From: Macrothele yani
Taxonomy: Eukaryota; Arthropoda; Arachnida; Araneae; Macrothelidae
Direction: 5' to 3'
Assembly: GCA_039090855.1 (NCBI GenBank)
Contig: CM076999.1
Location: 114,079,072-114,143,071 of the forward strand
DNA length: 64,000 bases
The notes below the pieces were generated by a model, which saw only the letters and a program-made list of their open reading frames with translations, was not told the origin of the DNA and ran no database searches. Within the stretch, counting starts at the first letter, position 1. Each line of letters starts with the position of its first letter. The translations under genes were made by a program, and so were the position numbers. This document shows, one piece after another, positions 31,996-43,380 of this stretch.

Positions 31996-32506
31996 AGGAT
32001 TCGGTATATATTTTTGTTCTTGTTGATCGTCGTTTAGTTTTCATTCGTGGCGTTGACCTCTTTGGTCTTCCGGTAAGCCTTTATTATCATTGTTTACATT
32101 GCTGCAATATGAGATCTTAGGTCTGGTTAGTGTTTGGTCTGGTGGACTAGGGAGCATTACCAACCGACATTTTTGGTTCTCCTTATCGGTTGTTGGTACT
32201 AGAAAGGACACTCCCGCAGGTTGATGCTCTCTTGACGACGGCAACCTATTTTTTGTTTTACATGTTGTTGTTTTTTTCAATTCTGAACTTCAATTTTGTG
32301 TTTTCTAAAAAAAAATATTCCTTTAAATTTTATTATTATTCTTAAAAATTCACTCAATATATGCTATTACATGAGGTACAGCTGTCTTTGGCACTTCTCA
32401 TGGTACTAACTTCATTTCTTTCGTTCTGTTTTTCAATTTAGATGTTTTAATTTAGATATCCATTCGTATTTTGTAAATTTGATTATTTATGTACAGTATA
32501 TATCAT
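31996..32506. other. No feature recognised
   Basis: Unique-looking AT-rich sequence between the 146-bp array and the LINE pair. No domain or repeat identified. Confidence 0.4.
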
Positions 32507-32601
32507 GGAGGAGACTGGCACAAGACAGACCGTTGTGGAGGAAACTTGGGGAGACCTTCGTCCAGCAGTGGATTGATAATGGTTGACAATGATGATGATG
32601 A

Positions 32602-32605
<4 letters not shown>
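32507..32605 (+). pseudogene. RTE-type LINE 3' end only (strongly 5'-truncated)
   Basis: About 100 bp matching the end of the LINE at 34415-34515: ggaggagactggcacaagac through tggttgacaatgatgatgat. An (AT)n run (32606-32632) and then the longer LINE copy follow directly, giving a head-to-tail pair. Confidence 0.9.
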
Positions 32606-32632
<27 letters not shown>

Positions 32633-32636
<4 letters not shown>

Positions 32637-34515
32637 GAAAAACGAAAATGTTGATGCAAAAAAGAAGAGAGATGAGGACAACTAAAGAAGATGTGACTTC
32701 CAAAGTGGAATATATAGAGCTATGCAAGACAGTAAGAAAAAGTATCACTGAAGACGTACCAAAATTCAACTGTGAACTAGTGAGGAAAGCAATTGAAAAC
32801 AACCAAAGCCTAAAGATAGCAAAGGGACATCTCAGTAAGGGAAGAAAACAGATTATGGCACTGAGAAAAGAAGAGTGAAAGTTCTGTAACAAGAAATAGA
32901 GGCGAAATTTTGACAAGAGTGAAAGATTTCTACTCTAAATTATATGAAAGGGGATGATACATGTACTCCAAACATCATGAAAGGTACCAGTACTAGAGTT
33001 CTTCCAGTCCTCCCAGCAGAAGTTGCACATGCAATCAAGAACATGAAGCGGGGAAAAGCTCCAGGAGAAGATGGAATTACTGTAGACATCATACAAGAAG
33101 CAAGTGGAGAAATCGAAACAGTACTCGCCCAAATTTTCACTCGATGCCTTAATGAAGGAAAGATTCCTGAGGATTGGAACACCGCTACAATGATCCTGCT
33201 ACATAAGAAAGGTGACATTGAGGATCTCGGAAACTACAGACCTATCAGCCTCCTATCAGTAGTTTATAAAATCTTCACTAAAGTTCTTTCACACCGCTTG
33301 AAGGTAACGCTGGACATGGCTCAACCGAGAGAACAAGCTGGATTCAGGAGTGGCTACAGCACAATAGATCATATCCACGTGCTGAGAGAACTAATTGAAA
33401 GAGCGAGGGAATATGAACTTCCATTGTGCATGGCTTTTATCGATTATGAAAAAGCCTTTGATTCGGTGAAACCATCAGCAGTTACAATGGCTCTGAAAAC
33501 CTGCGGTATTGAAGATGCATACATTAATATTATTAATAACATCTATGAAAATGCAAGTGCAAAGATTAGGCTGTTTGAAAATACAACACACGTAAAAATT
33601 GGAAAGGGAGTGAGACAAGGTGACACCATATCTCCGAAGCTCTTTAATGCCACATTGGAGGGTGTTTTTCAGTCACTGAGCTGGGAAAACAAGGGGATAA
33701 AGATTAATGGAGATTATCTAACCCACCTTCGTTTTGCTGATGACGTAGTCATTTTTGCAACTACCCCATCAGAGCTGCAGAGTATGATCCAGGAACTTGC
33801 TGACAAGAGTAAAGAAGTGGGATTAAAAATGAACTTTCAGAAGACAAAAGTGATGTTCAATGCTTTTACAAGAAATGAAGATTTATCGATTGATGGAGAA
33901 AAGCTGGAGATAACAGACACGTACGTTTATCTTGGACAGCAGATATCAAGTGAGGGTCACAGTGGTGAAGAAATTAATCGGCGTACAAAACTTGCCTGGA
34001 GAGCTTTTGGAAGAAACAGCATAATTTTCAAGAGCAATATGCCATTATGTCTTAAAAGAAAAGTGTTTGATCAATGCATCCTTCCAGTGCTTACGTATGG
34101 TGCAGAGACGTGGACCTTAACTAAAAGAGACATAAAAAGGCTGCAGACAACTCAAAGAATCATGGAGAGGTGCATGCTGGGTGTAACCAGGAGAGATAAG
34201 AAGAGGAACTCGTGGATCCGAAAAATGACAAGAGTGGAAGACATCATGATCAGAGTTAAATCTCTGAAATGGCAATGGGCTGGACATACTGCCAGAAGGA
34301 CAGATCATCGATGGACAGCTGAAATTTTAGATTGGATTCCAAGGGACAGGAAAAGACCCAGAAGAAGACCACATGGGAGATGGGTGGATGAAATTCGAAA
34401 GTATGCAGGGGTGACATGGAGGAGACTGGCACAAGACAGACCGTTGTGGAGGAAACTTGGGGAGACCTTCGTCCAGCAGTGGATTGATAATGGTTGACAA
34501 TGATGATGATGATGA
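32633..34515 (+). pseudogene. RTE-type LINE, longest copy (endonuclease lost)
   Basis: Starts inside the linker between endonuclease and reverse transcriptase. KRREMRTTKEDVTSKVEYIELCKTVRK and KAIENNQSLKIAKGHLSKGRKQI (32650-32878) are followed by a stop, frame changes and FYSKLY near 32930. The long frame from 32944 carries the RT. The 3' end is a short (ATGATG)n tail at 34498-34515, as in RTE/BovB-type LINEs, followed by (AT)n. Lack of the endonuclease marks it as 5'-truncated and dead. Other fragments of the family are at 12703-13612, 26622-26797, 41760-43110 and 61293-61672. Confidence 0.9.
32944..34497 (+). CDS. LINE reverse transcriptase ORF (partial ORF2)
   Basis: 517 codons ending in a natural stop. 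The Met at 32944 is only the first in frame, not a native start. RT landmarks in order: RGKAPGEDGI (about 36-45), NYRPISLL (97-104), FIDYEKAFDSV (165-175), GVRQGDTISPKLFN (222-235), RFADDVVIFA (263-272, catalytic Asp pair) and YLGQQIS (about 330-340). A C-terminal tail with LTYGAETWTLTKRD and RRPHGRWVDEIRKYAG is common to RTE-like elements. The enzyme would copy LINE RNA at nicked DNA. All RT motifs are intact, so this is the best template in the window for family comparison. Confidence 0.92.
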   Translation: MKGDDTCTPNIMKGTSTRVLPVLPAEVAHAIKNMKRGKAPGEDGITVDIIQEASGEIETVLAQIFTRCLNEGKIPEDWNTATMILLHKKGDIEDLGNYRPISLLSVVYKIFTKVLSHRLKVTLDMAQPREQAGFRSGYSTIDHIHVLRELIERAREYELPLCMAFIDYEKAFDSVKPSAVTMALKTCGIEDAYINIINNIYENASAKIRLFENTTHVKIGKGVRQGDTISPKLFNATLEGVFQSLSWENKGIKINGDYLTHLRFADDVVIFATTPSELQSMIQELADKSKEVGLKMNFQKTKVMFNAFTRNEDLSIDGEKLEITDTYVYLGQQISSEGHSGEEINRRTKLAWRAFGRNSIIFKSNMPLCLKRKVFDQCILPVLTYGAETWTLTKRDIKRLQTTQRIMERCMLGVTRRDKKRNSWIRKMTRVEDIMIRVKSLKWQWAGHTARRTDHRWTAEILDWIPRDRKRPRRRPHGRWVDEIRKYAGVTWRRLAQDRPLWRKLGETFVQQWIDNG

Positions 34516-34559
34516 TGATATATATATATATATATAATTCCTCCAGAAGATTAATATGA

Positions 34560-34760
34560 GTCGCCCCGGTGATGCAGTGGTCTAAGCGGTGGCCTCTGAT
34601 CATTCGTCCGAAAGGGGTCCGGTTTCGAATCCCGGTGAAGCATGGATTTTGTGTTTGTCTTATGGCACTTGCTCTCTCTCTCTTCCCTGGGACGGGCGAC
34701 TGCTTATAGCCCATTGAGATGCTCACGGTAGTCGTTAAACCTCCAATAAAAAAAGAAAAA
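34560..34760 (+). mobile_element. SINE family A (copy 6)
   Basis: Head tcgccccggtgatgcagtgg and B-box-like ggtttcgaatcccggtg. About 30 bp of the body (around the gaaccagtgacccta region) is deleted. The 12-bp target duplication agattaatatga lies at 34548-34559 and 34761-34772. Confidence 0.92.
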
Positions 34761-34772
34761 AGATTAATATGA

Positions 34773-35404
34773 AACAAGAAGTGTTACCATAATGGCCAGT
34801 AGGCATGTAGAAATTTATTTCGCTCTTAAAGTTGACCTCAACAATATCCATTGGCTAAAATGTTTTTTTTTTTTTTTTCCAAATGCTTGACCAAATTAAA
34901 TTAACTAAGGTCTTGTATTTAAATTGGATTTAAAAAATGTTCTATGTACTTACCTTACTATGTGGTGTAACTGTGTTTAAAGTTAATTGTGTTTTTCCTT
35001 CATATTGGCCCCATTGTCATAGCGCGGGTCTCGCATATCATGAACTGTGAAATCTTCAAGATTTAAACAAAAAAAATCAGAAAAAGAATTTTTAATCCTT
35101 TCTTTGCCCGCGGTATCTGTTACTGAACAAAATAGTAAAAATTACTCTCTGATTTCAAGACGATTTCTGTTGAATTATAAACGACTCATTTTTACTAAAA
35201 AAATAAACGTGCCACGTAGCATTACGATTTCTCACAGTAAAACGTTTTCCTGACTTCTTCCACGTCACTGACATTTATTTATCAACCGAAAAATTTGATT
35301 GAGGCGTCCTGCCGAATCCGGAATCTGGCGCCCCCGTTTAACCCCCGCTTCGCAGTCCCTGGTCCTTAGCGTCATTCCGTCCGGGGAAAAAAAAAAAAAA
35401 AAAA
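34773..35404. other. No feature recognised
   Basis: Contains a T-run at 34861-34878 and an A-run at 35386-35403. No gene or repeat assigned. Confidence 0.4.
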
Positions 35405-36285
35405 CTCTGAGCGTATAGCACCAATTACAAATCGTTCGAATGATTATTTCGAATGAATATCTCGATTCGTCAAACGCAGCCGGCGAAACTGAGCGTACCG
35501 CGCCATCTACCAGTAAATTATAAAATTAGAAATCGTTCGGAAGATAATTTCGAATGAATATCTCGATTCGTCAAACGCAGCCGGCGACACTGAGCGTATC
35601 GCGCCATCTACCGGTAAATTCTAAAATTAGAAATCGTTCGAATGATTATTTCGAATGAATATCTCGATTCGTCAAACGCAGCCGGCGACACTGAGCGTAT
35701 CGCGCCATCTACCGGTAAATTCTAAAATTAGAAATCGTTCGAATGATTATTTCGAATGAATATCTCGATTCGTCAAACGCAGCCGGCGACACTGAGCGTA
35801 TCGCGCCATCTACCGGCAAATTCTAAAATTAGAATTCGTTCGAATGATTATTTCGAATGAATATCTCGATTTCTCAAACGCACCCGGCGACACTGAGCGT
35901 ATCGCGTCATCTACCGGTAAATTCTAAAATTAGAAATCGTTCGAATGATTATTTCGAATGAATATCACGATTCGTCAAACGCAGCCGGCGACACTGGGCG
36001 TATCGCGTCATCTACCGGTAAATTCTAAAATTAGAAATCGTTCGAATGATTTTTTCGAATGAATATCTCGATTCGTCAAACGCAGCCGGCGACACTGAGC
36101 GTATCGCGTCATCTACCAGTAAATTCTAAAATTAGAAATCGTTCGAATGATTATTTTGAATGAATATCTCGATTCGTCAAACGCAGCCGGCGACACTGAG
36201 CGTATCGCGCCATCTACCGGTAAATTCTAAAATTAGAAATCGTTCGAATGATTATTTCGAATGAATATCTCGATTTGTCAGATCT
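35405..36285. repeat. ~101-bp tandem array, eight to nine copies
   Basis: Units of about 101 bp, each with cgaatgaatatctcgattcg, tcaaacgcagccggcg and gcgccatctaccggta. Divergence between units is a few per cent. It begins after an A-run and ends near 36285, where unit sequence stops at gatttgtcag. Confidence 0.94.
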
Positions 36286-36499
36286 CTCGACTGTAACCTT
36301 TCTATTCTTAAATTCAATCGATTATACCCAACACTAATGTGTGTTGTGTGTGCGTGTGCACCCGCAGACAACCGTCCGAAGGCGAGAGGACGCTTCGCAC
36401 GCAGGTGAAATCCTTTGGAGCGCGGGACCACGTGATCGCACTACCGTCTATCAATCGTGTGAATTGAAAAGTCTCAGCTACTGTAAGTACATTTTTCAT

Positions 36500-37190
36500 A
36501 CATGATATTCTTCCGCGGATTCCGTTCTCTTTTTTTTTTTTTTTTTTTTTTTGTCATCATTTAAGTCATTCTCGAGATCGATGCAGAACTGAAGAGAAAT
36601 GGGAGGGGGAGGGGTCGTTTTCGGTCCGGGTATGGTACTTCGTCTTTCAAAACTTTCGAAAACTGAAGTTAAACAGAGTGTAGATTTCCCCCGTAATCGT
36701 AATTTCTTTTTTCTCACGATGTTGTTCGTTCCCAATATTGGTATTAAATGTAATTTTATTGCATAAATGCTTGTATTTCAGCATGAAACTGTGGGCAACG
36801 ATTTCCAAAAACGGAAGTTAAGACGGATCGAAGATTTCCTTGTAGTCTTCGGAGAAAGATTCTTCCGTGTATACGAAGAATTCCGCCATTTCCGTTATCA
36901 TTTTGGGCATTCTCGAGATCAATGCACAACTGAACAGAATTTTGGGGGGTAATGCTTAAATATCCTTTTATTCCACAAATACTGCATTTCAACCTAAAAA
37001 TGGAGGAAGAAGTTCCCGCAAAACGGAAGTCGGTCGGAGCGAAGATTTCTCCGCAAATCGGATATTTTTCTCTTCCTGCGATGTTATCCTGTGTTGTTAT
37101 TAAGTTGTCCTTTCCTCATAAATGTCTGCACTTAAGCTTGATAAGGGAGGGAAATTTTTCCAAAAACGGAAGTGAGAGAGTTTGAAAATT
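36500..37190. repeat. Degenerate tandem repeat, about three copies of ~210 bp
   Basis: cattctcgagatcgatgcag (about 36570) and cattctcgagatcaatgcac (about 36910) mark equivalent positions. Motifs aaaacggaagt and gaagatttcc recur three times to about 37170. The open frames here have no recognisable domain. A T-run occupies 36531-36552. Confidence 0.6.
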
Positions 37191-37849
37191 TGTTAGAATT
37201 GATGTATGTGTTCAAAAGTATTCATGTTCTGAAAGTCTCATCAATTATCTACAATAAAATAGCGAAAGCTTTGATATCATGCTTTCGTGGTCCTCAGGCT
37301 GAAAGTTCTTTCAGCATGATGGATAAATAATTGTCACCTGAGGGAATAAAAGGGGAAGAAGAAAGAAAAGTGGTGAAGAAATAGGAAGGGAATTATATCA
37401 ATAGAAAGAAAAACTAAGCAAAGATTGCTGTTCAGCTGCAGAGTCAACAAAAGACAAATATGGCCATGGAACTTGCTGAGAAGAAAGCAACACAAGAGGA
37501 AAATTGAGATGATGTTCTAGCAAGTACAAAAAAAAAAAAAAAACAGGAGAGATGTGTTTGAAGCAGTGTCTTTTAAAATCCCTTTAATTTGTTTTGAATT
37601 CAGTAATTTTATATTGTGAATTCAGTAATTTTATATTGTGAATACAGTAAACAATACCATCTTGCTCATGCTGCTTTTACTATATTCACACTTTCTTTTC
37701 ACACTTTCTTTTCACAAGTTCTGATTTTTTTTTTTGCGCGATTGAAAAGATCAGGTTTTTTGTTCCTTGGTCAGTCTGATGTCTGACTTTCATGTCTGAT
37801 TTTTATCTACGTGAGAGGTGCAGCACCAAGTCAAACACCAGAACTGTAC
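37191..37849. other. No feature recognised
   Basis: AT-rich sequence with a short tandem duplication (gaattcagtaattttatatt) near 37600. No gene signal. Confidence 0.4.
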
Positions 37850-38685
37850 CAGGGTTCCCACTCAAAAGTAATAAAAAAATTCCCTGACTTTTCCAGGTTC
37901 TCCAGTTGGTTTTTAAAGTTTTCCAGAGTGGCATGTTGCAAAGAATTGTTACATTTCATTCCATTCCATTCATTTTTCTCGCCAAAGCACACACTTGTAA
38001 ATTCTTTACGTAATTTGTCTTTATAAAATTACCTGCTTTTCGTTAATAACAACTAACTGCACATTATTTTCTGTACCAAAGTTTCATGAACTTTTGTGAA
38101 ATCTACCCACACGGAATTTATAAATACATTCCCATAGAAACAGGTCATATCTAAGAAAAAATCTGCCAGTTGAATAGTTTCAGTTTTTCTATAACACAAT
38201 GCAGCTCAGCTTAATGATGGAATGGCTCTGTTCAAAGAAACATGTTTCAAGAGAACCAACAGACAAAGGACTTTGATCCATCATTTGGTTGGTTCTCTTG
38301 TGAAGTGTTTCTTCAAGCTGGAGCCATCGTGCCTAATTGTTCCGTGTTATAACAACTGCCTGCAGAAATTGAACAAAAGCTTAATAACTGGCAATTTCAA
38401 AAATTCAATTTTGCATCTTTTTTTAGAGAATAAAGGAAATACTTAATATACCTGAAAGTAAGATCTACCAAATTCTAGACAGGCAGTAATTGCAAGCAAA
38501 AAATTTGAAATCTTGAAAAAATAATTTTTTTTGGCAAAATAAATTATCCATTGATTTTTACAAAAAAAAAATTGGGGTCACTTTCCCTGAGTTTTCCCTG
38601 ATTTTTACAAAAAAAGGGTAACTTTCCCTTATTTTTGGAACCATTTTCAAATTCCCTGAGAATTCCAGGTTGAGTGGGAACCCTG
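37850..38685. mobile_element. Non-autonomous hAT-like element (cagggttcccac termini)
   Basis: The left terminus cagggttcccactcaaaa and right terminus ttgagtgggaaccctg are inverted repeats of about 16 bp. Inside, matching ttccctgacttttccagg-type motifs occur near both ends. Termini of the form CAGGGTTCCCAC are common in hAT elements. The flanks share only tgtac, so a full 8-bp duplication is not evident. No transposase is encoded. Confidence 0.65.
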
Positions 38686-39030
38686 TGTACTGATGCGAAC
38701 TGAGATAATTCTCATGCTCTCTGCTTAGACACTGTTGACGCTAGAGGGTCTCGCAGCAAGTCCTGCGGTTTTAGTAGCCCTAGCGAAGCTTAAAAAATAT
38801 TGCTCTGTATGTGTATTTGAGTCTAATTATTAAAAAGTGTCTTTTACCTACTGAATATCTGAATTTTTACAGTGTACGGGATCTGATTGCCTAGGTACCT
38901 ACGTGTTTCATATATGCATACATGCATATCACTAAGCTGTTCCCTGAGATTCAGAGGTTAGCTCCACAAAGAAATACGAACTACCATATATTTAATGTTG
39001 CTGTATCAAACTTCTCCATTTTCAGCGATC
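38686..39030. other. No feature recognised
   Basis: Unique-looking sequence between the hAT-like element and the LINE fragment. Confidence 0.4.
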
Positions 39031-39402
39031 TTAGCATATAACTTGGACTTCACTGACATCAATCACACGCAGTACACAAGACCTTCTATACTTCGTAATC
39101 TTTTTTCTCATGCAGACACTCCTGGATCTGATCTTCCCATGACTTCCTTGGCCTTTCCTTCCTGCCACTTGGGCTAAAAAGATTTTCTTGGTAAGCATCT
39201 CATTACTCATTCTTCCAACAAGGCCAAACCACCGAAGCATATTAGTCTCCACCTTGCTAATAACATTCTGCTTCAAGTTACACAACTGCAACACATCTTC
39301 ATTCCTCACACAATCGGAACGTGTCTTGCCACAAGTAATGCATTTCTCCAGCACACAAATGACTCCTATGTTTCTTCTGTAGTACCCATGTTTCACTGCC
39401 AT
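39031..39402 (-). pseudogene. LINE C-terminal domain fragment (second LINE family)
   Basis: The minus strand reads VRNEDVLQLCNLKQNVISKVETNMLRWFGLVGRMSNEMLTKKIFLAQVAGRKGQGSH. This matches the tail found after the reverse transcriptase in many invertebrate LINEs (R..D.R..C.....V..VE...LRWFGHVxRM, then GRR.RGRP). It differs clearly from the family at 32944. No RT core is present. The glycine- and arginine-rich end is already altered. Confidence 0.75.
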
Positions 39403-39469
39403 ACATCAGAGTAGGTACAATTACACTTTCATACACAGCCATGCTGGACTCTCTAGAGAACCCATCATT

Positions 39470-39640
39470 CCTGTGATTCTTCCTACTCTACGAGTTCAGC
39501 GTTCGAATCCGTGCTCCGGAAGTTCATCCGGTTGTCTGGGGCTTACGTCCCCATCATTGTGTTCCGAAGTGGAAATACTACCCACCCCGGGGGGCCCATG
39601 GTCTGGGGTTCCTTACAGTACTTCATATCAGGATTTCACC
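39470..39640 (+). mobile_element. tRNA-derived SINE-like sequence, family C (partial)
   Basis: The T-arm-like agcgttcgaatccgtgctcc is followed by a non-tRNA body (ttcatccggttgtctgggg, ctacccaccccggggggccc). The A-box half of the head is poorly preserved. I see only this copy in the window, so the family call rests on the B box. Confidence 0.45.
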
Positions 39641-39716
39641 TATAATACTCTTGTGCAAGCATAAAGATGCATAAGAAACGTTAATACTTGGAACAATGAG
39701 TATTGTGCTCATATTA

Positions 39717-40904
39717 CACTGAAGAGCGATTGAATTAGAGATACCTGTCTAGTAACGTGTAGCACCACCTTTCGCCCTGATGACGGCGGCGATTCGTCTC
39801 GGCATGGACTCGACAAGACATCGGAAGCGTTGGGAAGCCATACGGAACCACGACCCCTGAACAAGCTCCCGCAGTTCACGAAGATTTGATGGAGGGGGTC
39901 ATCTCTCTCGATGGCATCCCAGATGTGCTCGATGGGATTGGTGTCAGGTGACCTAGCTGGCCAAGGAAGCAAGGTCACGTCGGTGGAGTGTTCATCCAAC
40001 CATTCGGATACAATTCGGGAGCTGCATTGTCTTGTTGCCGGATGAGGTCCCCAGTGGGATGTTGAAGACGCACAAACGGGAGCAAAGGGTCGTCCAGGAT
40101 ATCCCGGTAACGTTGACCTGTGAGGGACGATGTCACACATACCAGGGGTCCCATTTCAGTCCACGTAAACAGTCCCCATACGAGAATGCCACCCCCACCA
40201 GCTTGAAGAGTACCCTGCTGGCAAGAAGGATCCATCGCTTCATGTGGTTTGCGCCGTACTCGTATCCTGCCATCCGCATGTACCAACGTGAATCTCGACT
40301 CATCAGTCCAGGCAACATTTTTCCACATGTCTAGGATCCAGTGGTGATGTTCCCGCGCCCATGCTAATCTTTGCACCCTGTGATGTGCGGTCAGCAACGG
40401 TACCCTCGTGGGACGATGGCTGCTGTACCCCATAGCAAGGAGATGGTTCTGGATGGTGTGGCTGCTTACACGTTTTTTGTGCACCAGCGTTAATTTGCCG
40501 AGTTATTTCTTGCACTCTAGCCCGTCTATATGCTGTTACAACGCGAGCTAGCCGACGATGACCCAGGGCCTCATCCACACGCTGTTGTTCCTTGCAGGGA
40601 TAGTTTTACCGGATTCGATGTATTAACGGTTCACCCGTGACACAGTGGCTCGTGAAAATCCCCGTCCCTGCACGACTTCCGTGATAGAGTGACCCATTCG
40701 TCGGGCCCCGACAATTTGCCTACGATCAAATGCGCTTAGATCCTTCGTCTTACCCATACTACGTAGGACTCTTACTAATTCCCGTCGCATTACTCCTTAT
40801 ATTGTCGGACCGCTGCATACGTCATGTCTTTTCCGTTTACAGGGCCGCCCACAGCGCCTCATTTGCATAACGCCAGCTGTCTCTAATTCAATTGCTCTTC
40901 AGTG
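39717..40904 (-). mobile_element. Tc1-like DNA transposon (Tc1-3)
   Basis: The terminal repeats are cactgaagagcgattgaatt at the left and the complement ending caattgctcttcagtg at the right. The left end is preceded by TTA. The gene is on the minus strand. The element is near full length. Confidence 0.9.
39730..40757 (-). pseudogene. Tc1-like transposase of Tc1-3, several frameshifts
   Basis: The likely start is ATG at 40757 (MGKTKDLSAFDRRQIVGARRM), followed by a helix-turn-helix with FSRATVSRV. A stop or frame change lies near 40600. Further pieces occur in three frames: HTIQNHLLAMGYSSHRPTRVP, VAWTDESRFTLVHADGRI (first Asp), RQQDNAAPELYPNGW (second Asp) and PARSPDTNPIEHIWDAIER (Glu). The C-terminal end (PRRIAAVI type) lies in yet another frame near 39770. 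It has more lesions than Tc1-2, hence is older. Confidence 0.87.
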
Positions 40905-41129
40905 GATAGCAATACAATTATTATTAACATTGCTCCTTTTGTTACATATATTTTACCAATAAAAAAAAGCAGTCAGGAATAAATCGACTCATGTATGCAA
41001 ATTAGTGTTTATTTACATCTTAACAAGAGAATACATAGTTGAACAACTTGATACGTAGAGAATGTGCGTAAATGAAATGCATTAACAAATTCATTATCAT
41101 TCTCATTCTGACCGTACGCCCTCTTCATG

Positions 41130-41755
41130 CAAGACGGGGTTCGGACATCTGGCCACACGGGCACTTGGCCACCAGAACAACTGGCCACAAAAGGTTTGGG
41201 CCGTATTAAAATTGCCATTTCTTGGCAATCTGAAGACAATTGAATCGAGAAAACGTTTTCTGCAAGACAAGCGACAATTATACTTGAATTTTGGAAAACA
41301 AGAGCACACACTCGTTAATAAAAAAAAATAAAAAAAATTACATAGCACATTTCTTAAAGCTACGGGTCTCAACGAAACAAAGGAATTGCACCGAACTCAT
41401 ACTCTGTTCCAAAAAGGACGACAAGGTGGGAATTTCTAATAACACTGCATTTTTACTTAGGCACAAAATATTTACATAACATACCAGGCTATCAGTATTT
41501 TTATTTTACTTGCTTAGGCACTAAATATTAATTACCATGCCTCATTCGTACGCCTTTTTGACAGTTTTTATTATGCCAATGTCATATTCATAGCGTTTAT
41601 GTATCAACTCAAGTCAATAATATTCCGCTTTTGCTCAAGCACAAAATATTGTTTCACAGGTCCTAGGTCAAGGCCTTTTTAACAGTTTTCATTCTACGGA
41701 TGTCATATTCATAACAATTACGAATCAACTCACGTTATTAATATTGGTATAACTA
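41130..41755. mobile_element. Foldback-like family FB-B, left arm
   Basis: Begins near gttcggacatctggccacac, with repeated ggccac..gcacttggccacc and aactggccacaaaaggtttg. A core follows with cgttttctgcaagacaagcg and caagagcacacactcg, which is mirrored at about 48400-48560. From 41455 come array units in reverse orientation (ttaggcactaaatatt, aaggcctttttaacagtttt, gatgtcatattcata), each about 110 bp. The mirrored arm lies near 46811-48750. Confidence 0.65.
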
Positions 41756-41759
41756 GGAA

Positions 41760-43110
41760 AAATAAGAAGAGGAACTCTTGGATCAGGAAAATGAGTAAAG
41801 TGGAAGACATGATCAAAATCGCAATGGGCTGGTAATGTTGCTAGAAGAACGGATCACTCATGGAATACTGAAGTATTAGATTGGATACCAACGGACATAA
41901 AAAGATCCAAAGACCACGTGGGAGATAGGTGAATGAAATTAGACTGGATACCAACGGACATAAAAAAAGATCCCTAAGACCACGTGTTAGATAGGTGAAT
42001 GAAATTCGAAAGCATGCCTGAGTGCCACGGAAGAGACTGGATCGAGGCAGACATATGGGGGGAAACTTCTGCAGGCCTTCTTCGTGCCGTTTTATGTCAA
42101 GCCTTCATCAAGAAGAACGGATCATGCATGGACTACTGAAGTATTGAACTGGATACCAACGGACATAAAAAAAGATCCATAAGACCACGTGGGAGATAGG
42201 TGAATGAAATTCGAAAGCATGCCTGAGTGCCACGGAAGAGACTGGATCGAGGCAGACATGTGGGGGAAACTTCTGCAGGCCTTCTTCGTGCCGTTTTATG
42301 TCAAGCCTTCATCAAGAAGAACGGATCATGCGTGGACTACTGAAGTATTGAACTGGATACCAACGGACATAAAAAGATCCAAAATAGCACGTGGGAGATA
42401 AGTGAATGAAATTCGAAAGCATGCCTGGGTTCCACGGAAGAGACTGGATCCATAAGATCCAGTCTCTTATATTGCTAGAAGAACGGATCACGCATGGACT
42501 ACTGAAGTATTGGACTGGATACCAACGGACATAAAAAGATCCAAAAGACCACGTGGGAGATAAGTGAATAAAATTTGAAAGCATGCCTGGGTTCCATGGA
42601 AGAGACTGGATTCATAAGATCCAGTCTCTTATATTGCTAGAAGAACGGATCACGCATGGACTACTGAAGTATTGGACTGGATACCAACGGACATAAAAAG
42701 ATCCAAAAGACCACGTGGGAGATAAGTGAATAAAATTCGAAAGCATGCCTGGGTTCCACGGAAGAGACTGGATCCATAAGATCCAGTCTCTTATATTGCT
42801 AGAAGAACGGATCACGCATGGCTACTGAAGTATTGAACTGGATACCAACGGACATAAAAAGATCCAAAAGACCACGTGGGAGATAAGTGAATGAAATTCG
42901 AAAGCATGGAAGAGACTGGATCAAGACAGACATGTGAGGAAAAACTTCTGCAGGCCTTCATCGTGCCGTCCATTAATCCTCTGTTGGATGAATCCATCAA
43001 TCCACTACTGGATGAAGGTCTCCCCAATTTTTTCCCCCGCAATTTTCTATCTTGAGTCGGTCCAATCGACACTCCGACATGCTTTCGAATTTCATCCACC
43101 ATCTTCGACG
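41760..43110 (+). repeat. LINE-3'-derived tandem array with an inverted end
   Basis: The first 200 bp match the LINE 3' coding end (aataagaagaggaactcttgg, gtggaagacatgatcaaaat). The piece from agaacggatcacgcatgg to ggaagagactggatc is then repeated about six times. The later period is 162 bp (starts near 42478, 42640 and 42802) and carries a small hairpin, agactggatc and gatccagtct. From about 42970 the same LINE 3' end appears in reverse (ccactactggatgaaggtct to gaatttcatccacc), so the block ends as an inverted repeat. Confidence 0.82.
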
Positions 43111-43380
43111 TTCAAGAAAACATGAAATTGTGTAAACTTGTAAGTCAGATTTCAAACTTCTGTGTAAGAGGGCAAGTGCAATTTTCATTCGACCACTAGG
43201 TGTTTCTGAAGACAGGATGTACGTAGAACTGTTCTTTTGATGAAACAAATTTCGGATACTATTGCTGATACTCTATTAGTCACATCAATTTGAAAACGTT
43301 ACAGATCACGCAAATAATTCCATCTTTCTTAGGGTATATCTCTTTAAATTCCTTTAGTTACTGGAATTCAAAATGTGAAG
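43111..43380. other. No feature recognised
   Basis: Unassigned AT-rich sequence between the LINE-derived block and FB-B array units. Confidence 0.4.

Noticed and set aside
34256..34777. 173-codon minus-strand frame over LINE and SINE
   Set aside because: It runs antisense through the LINE 3' end, an AT repeat and a SINE, which cannot be one gene.
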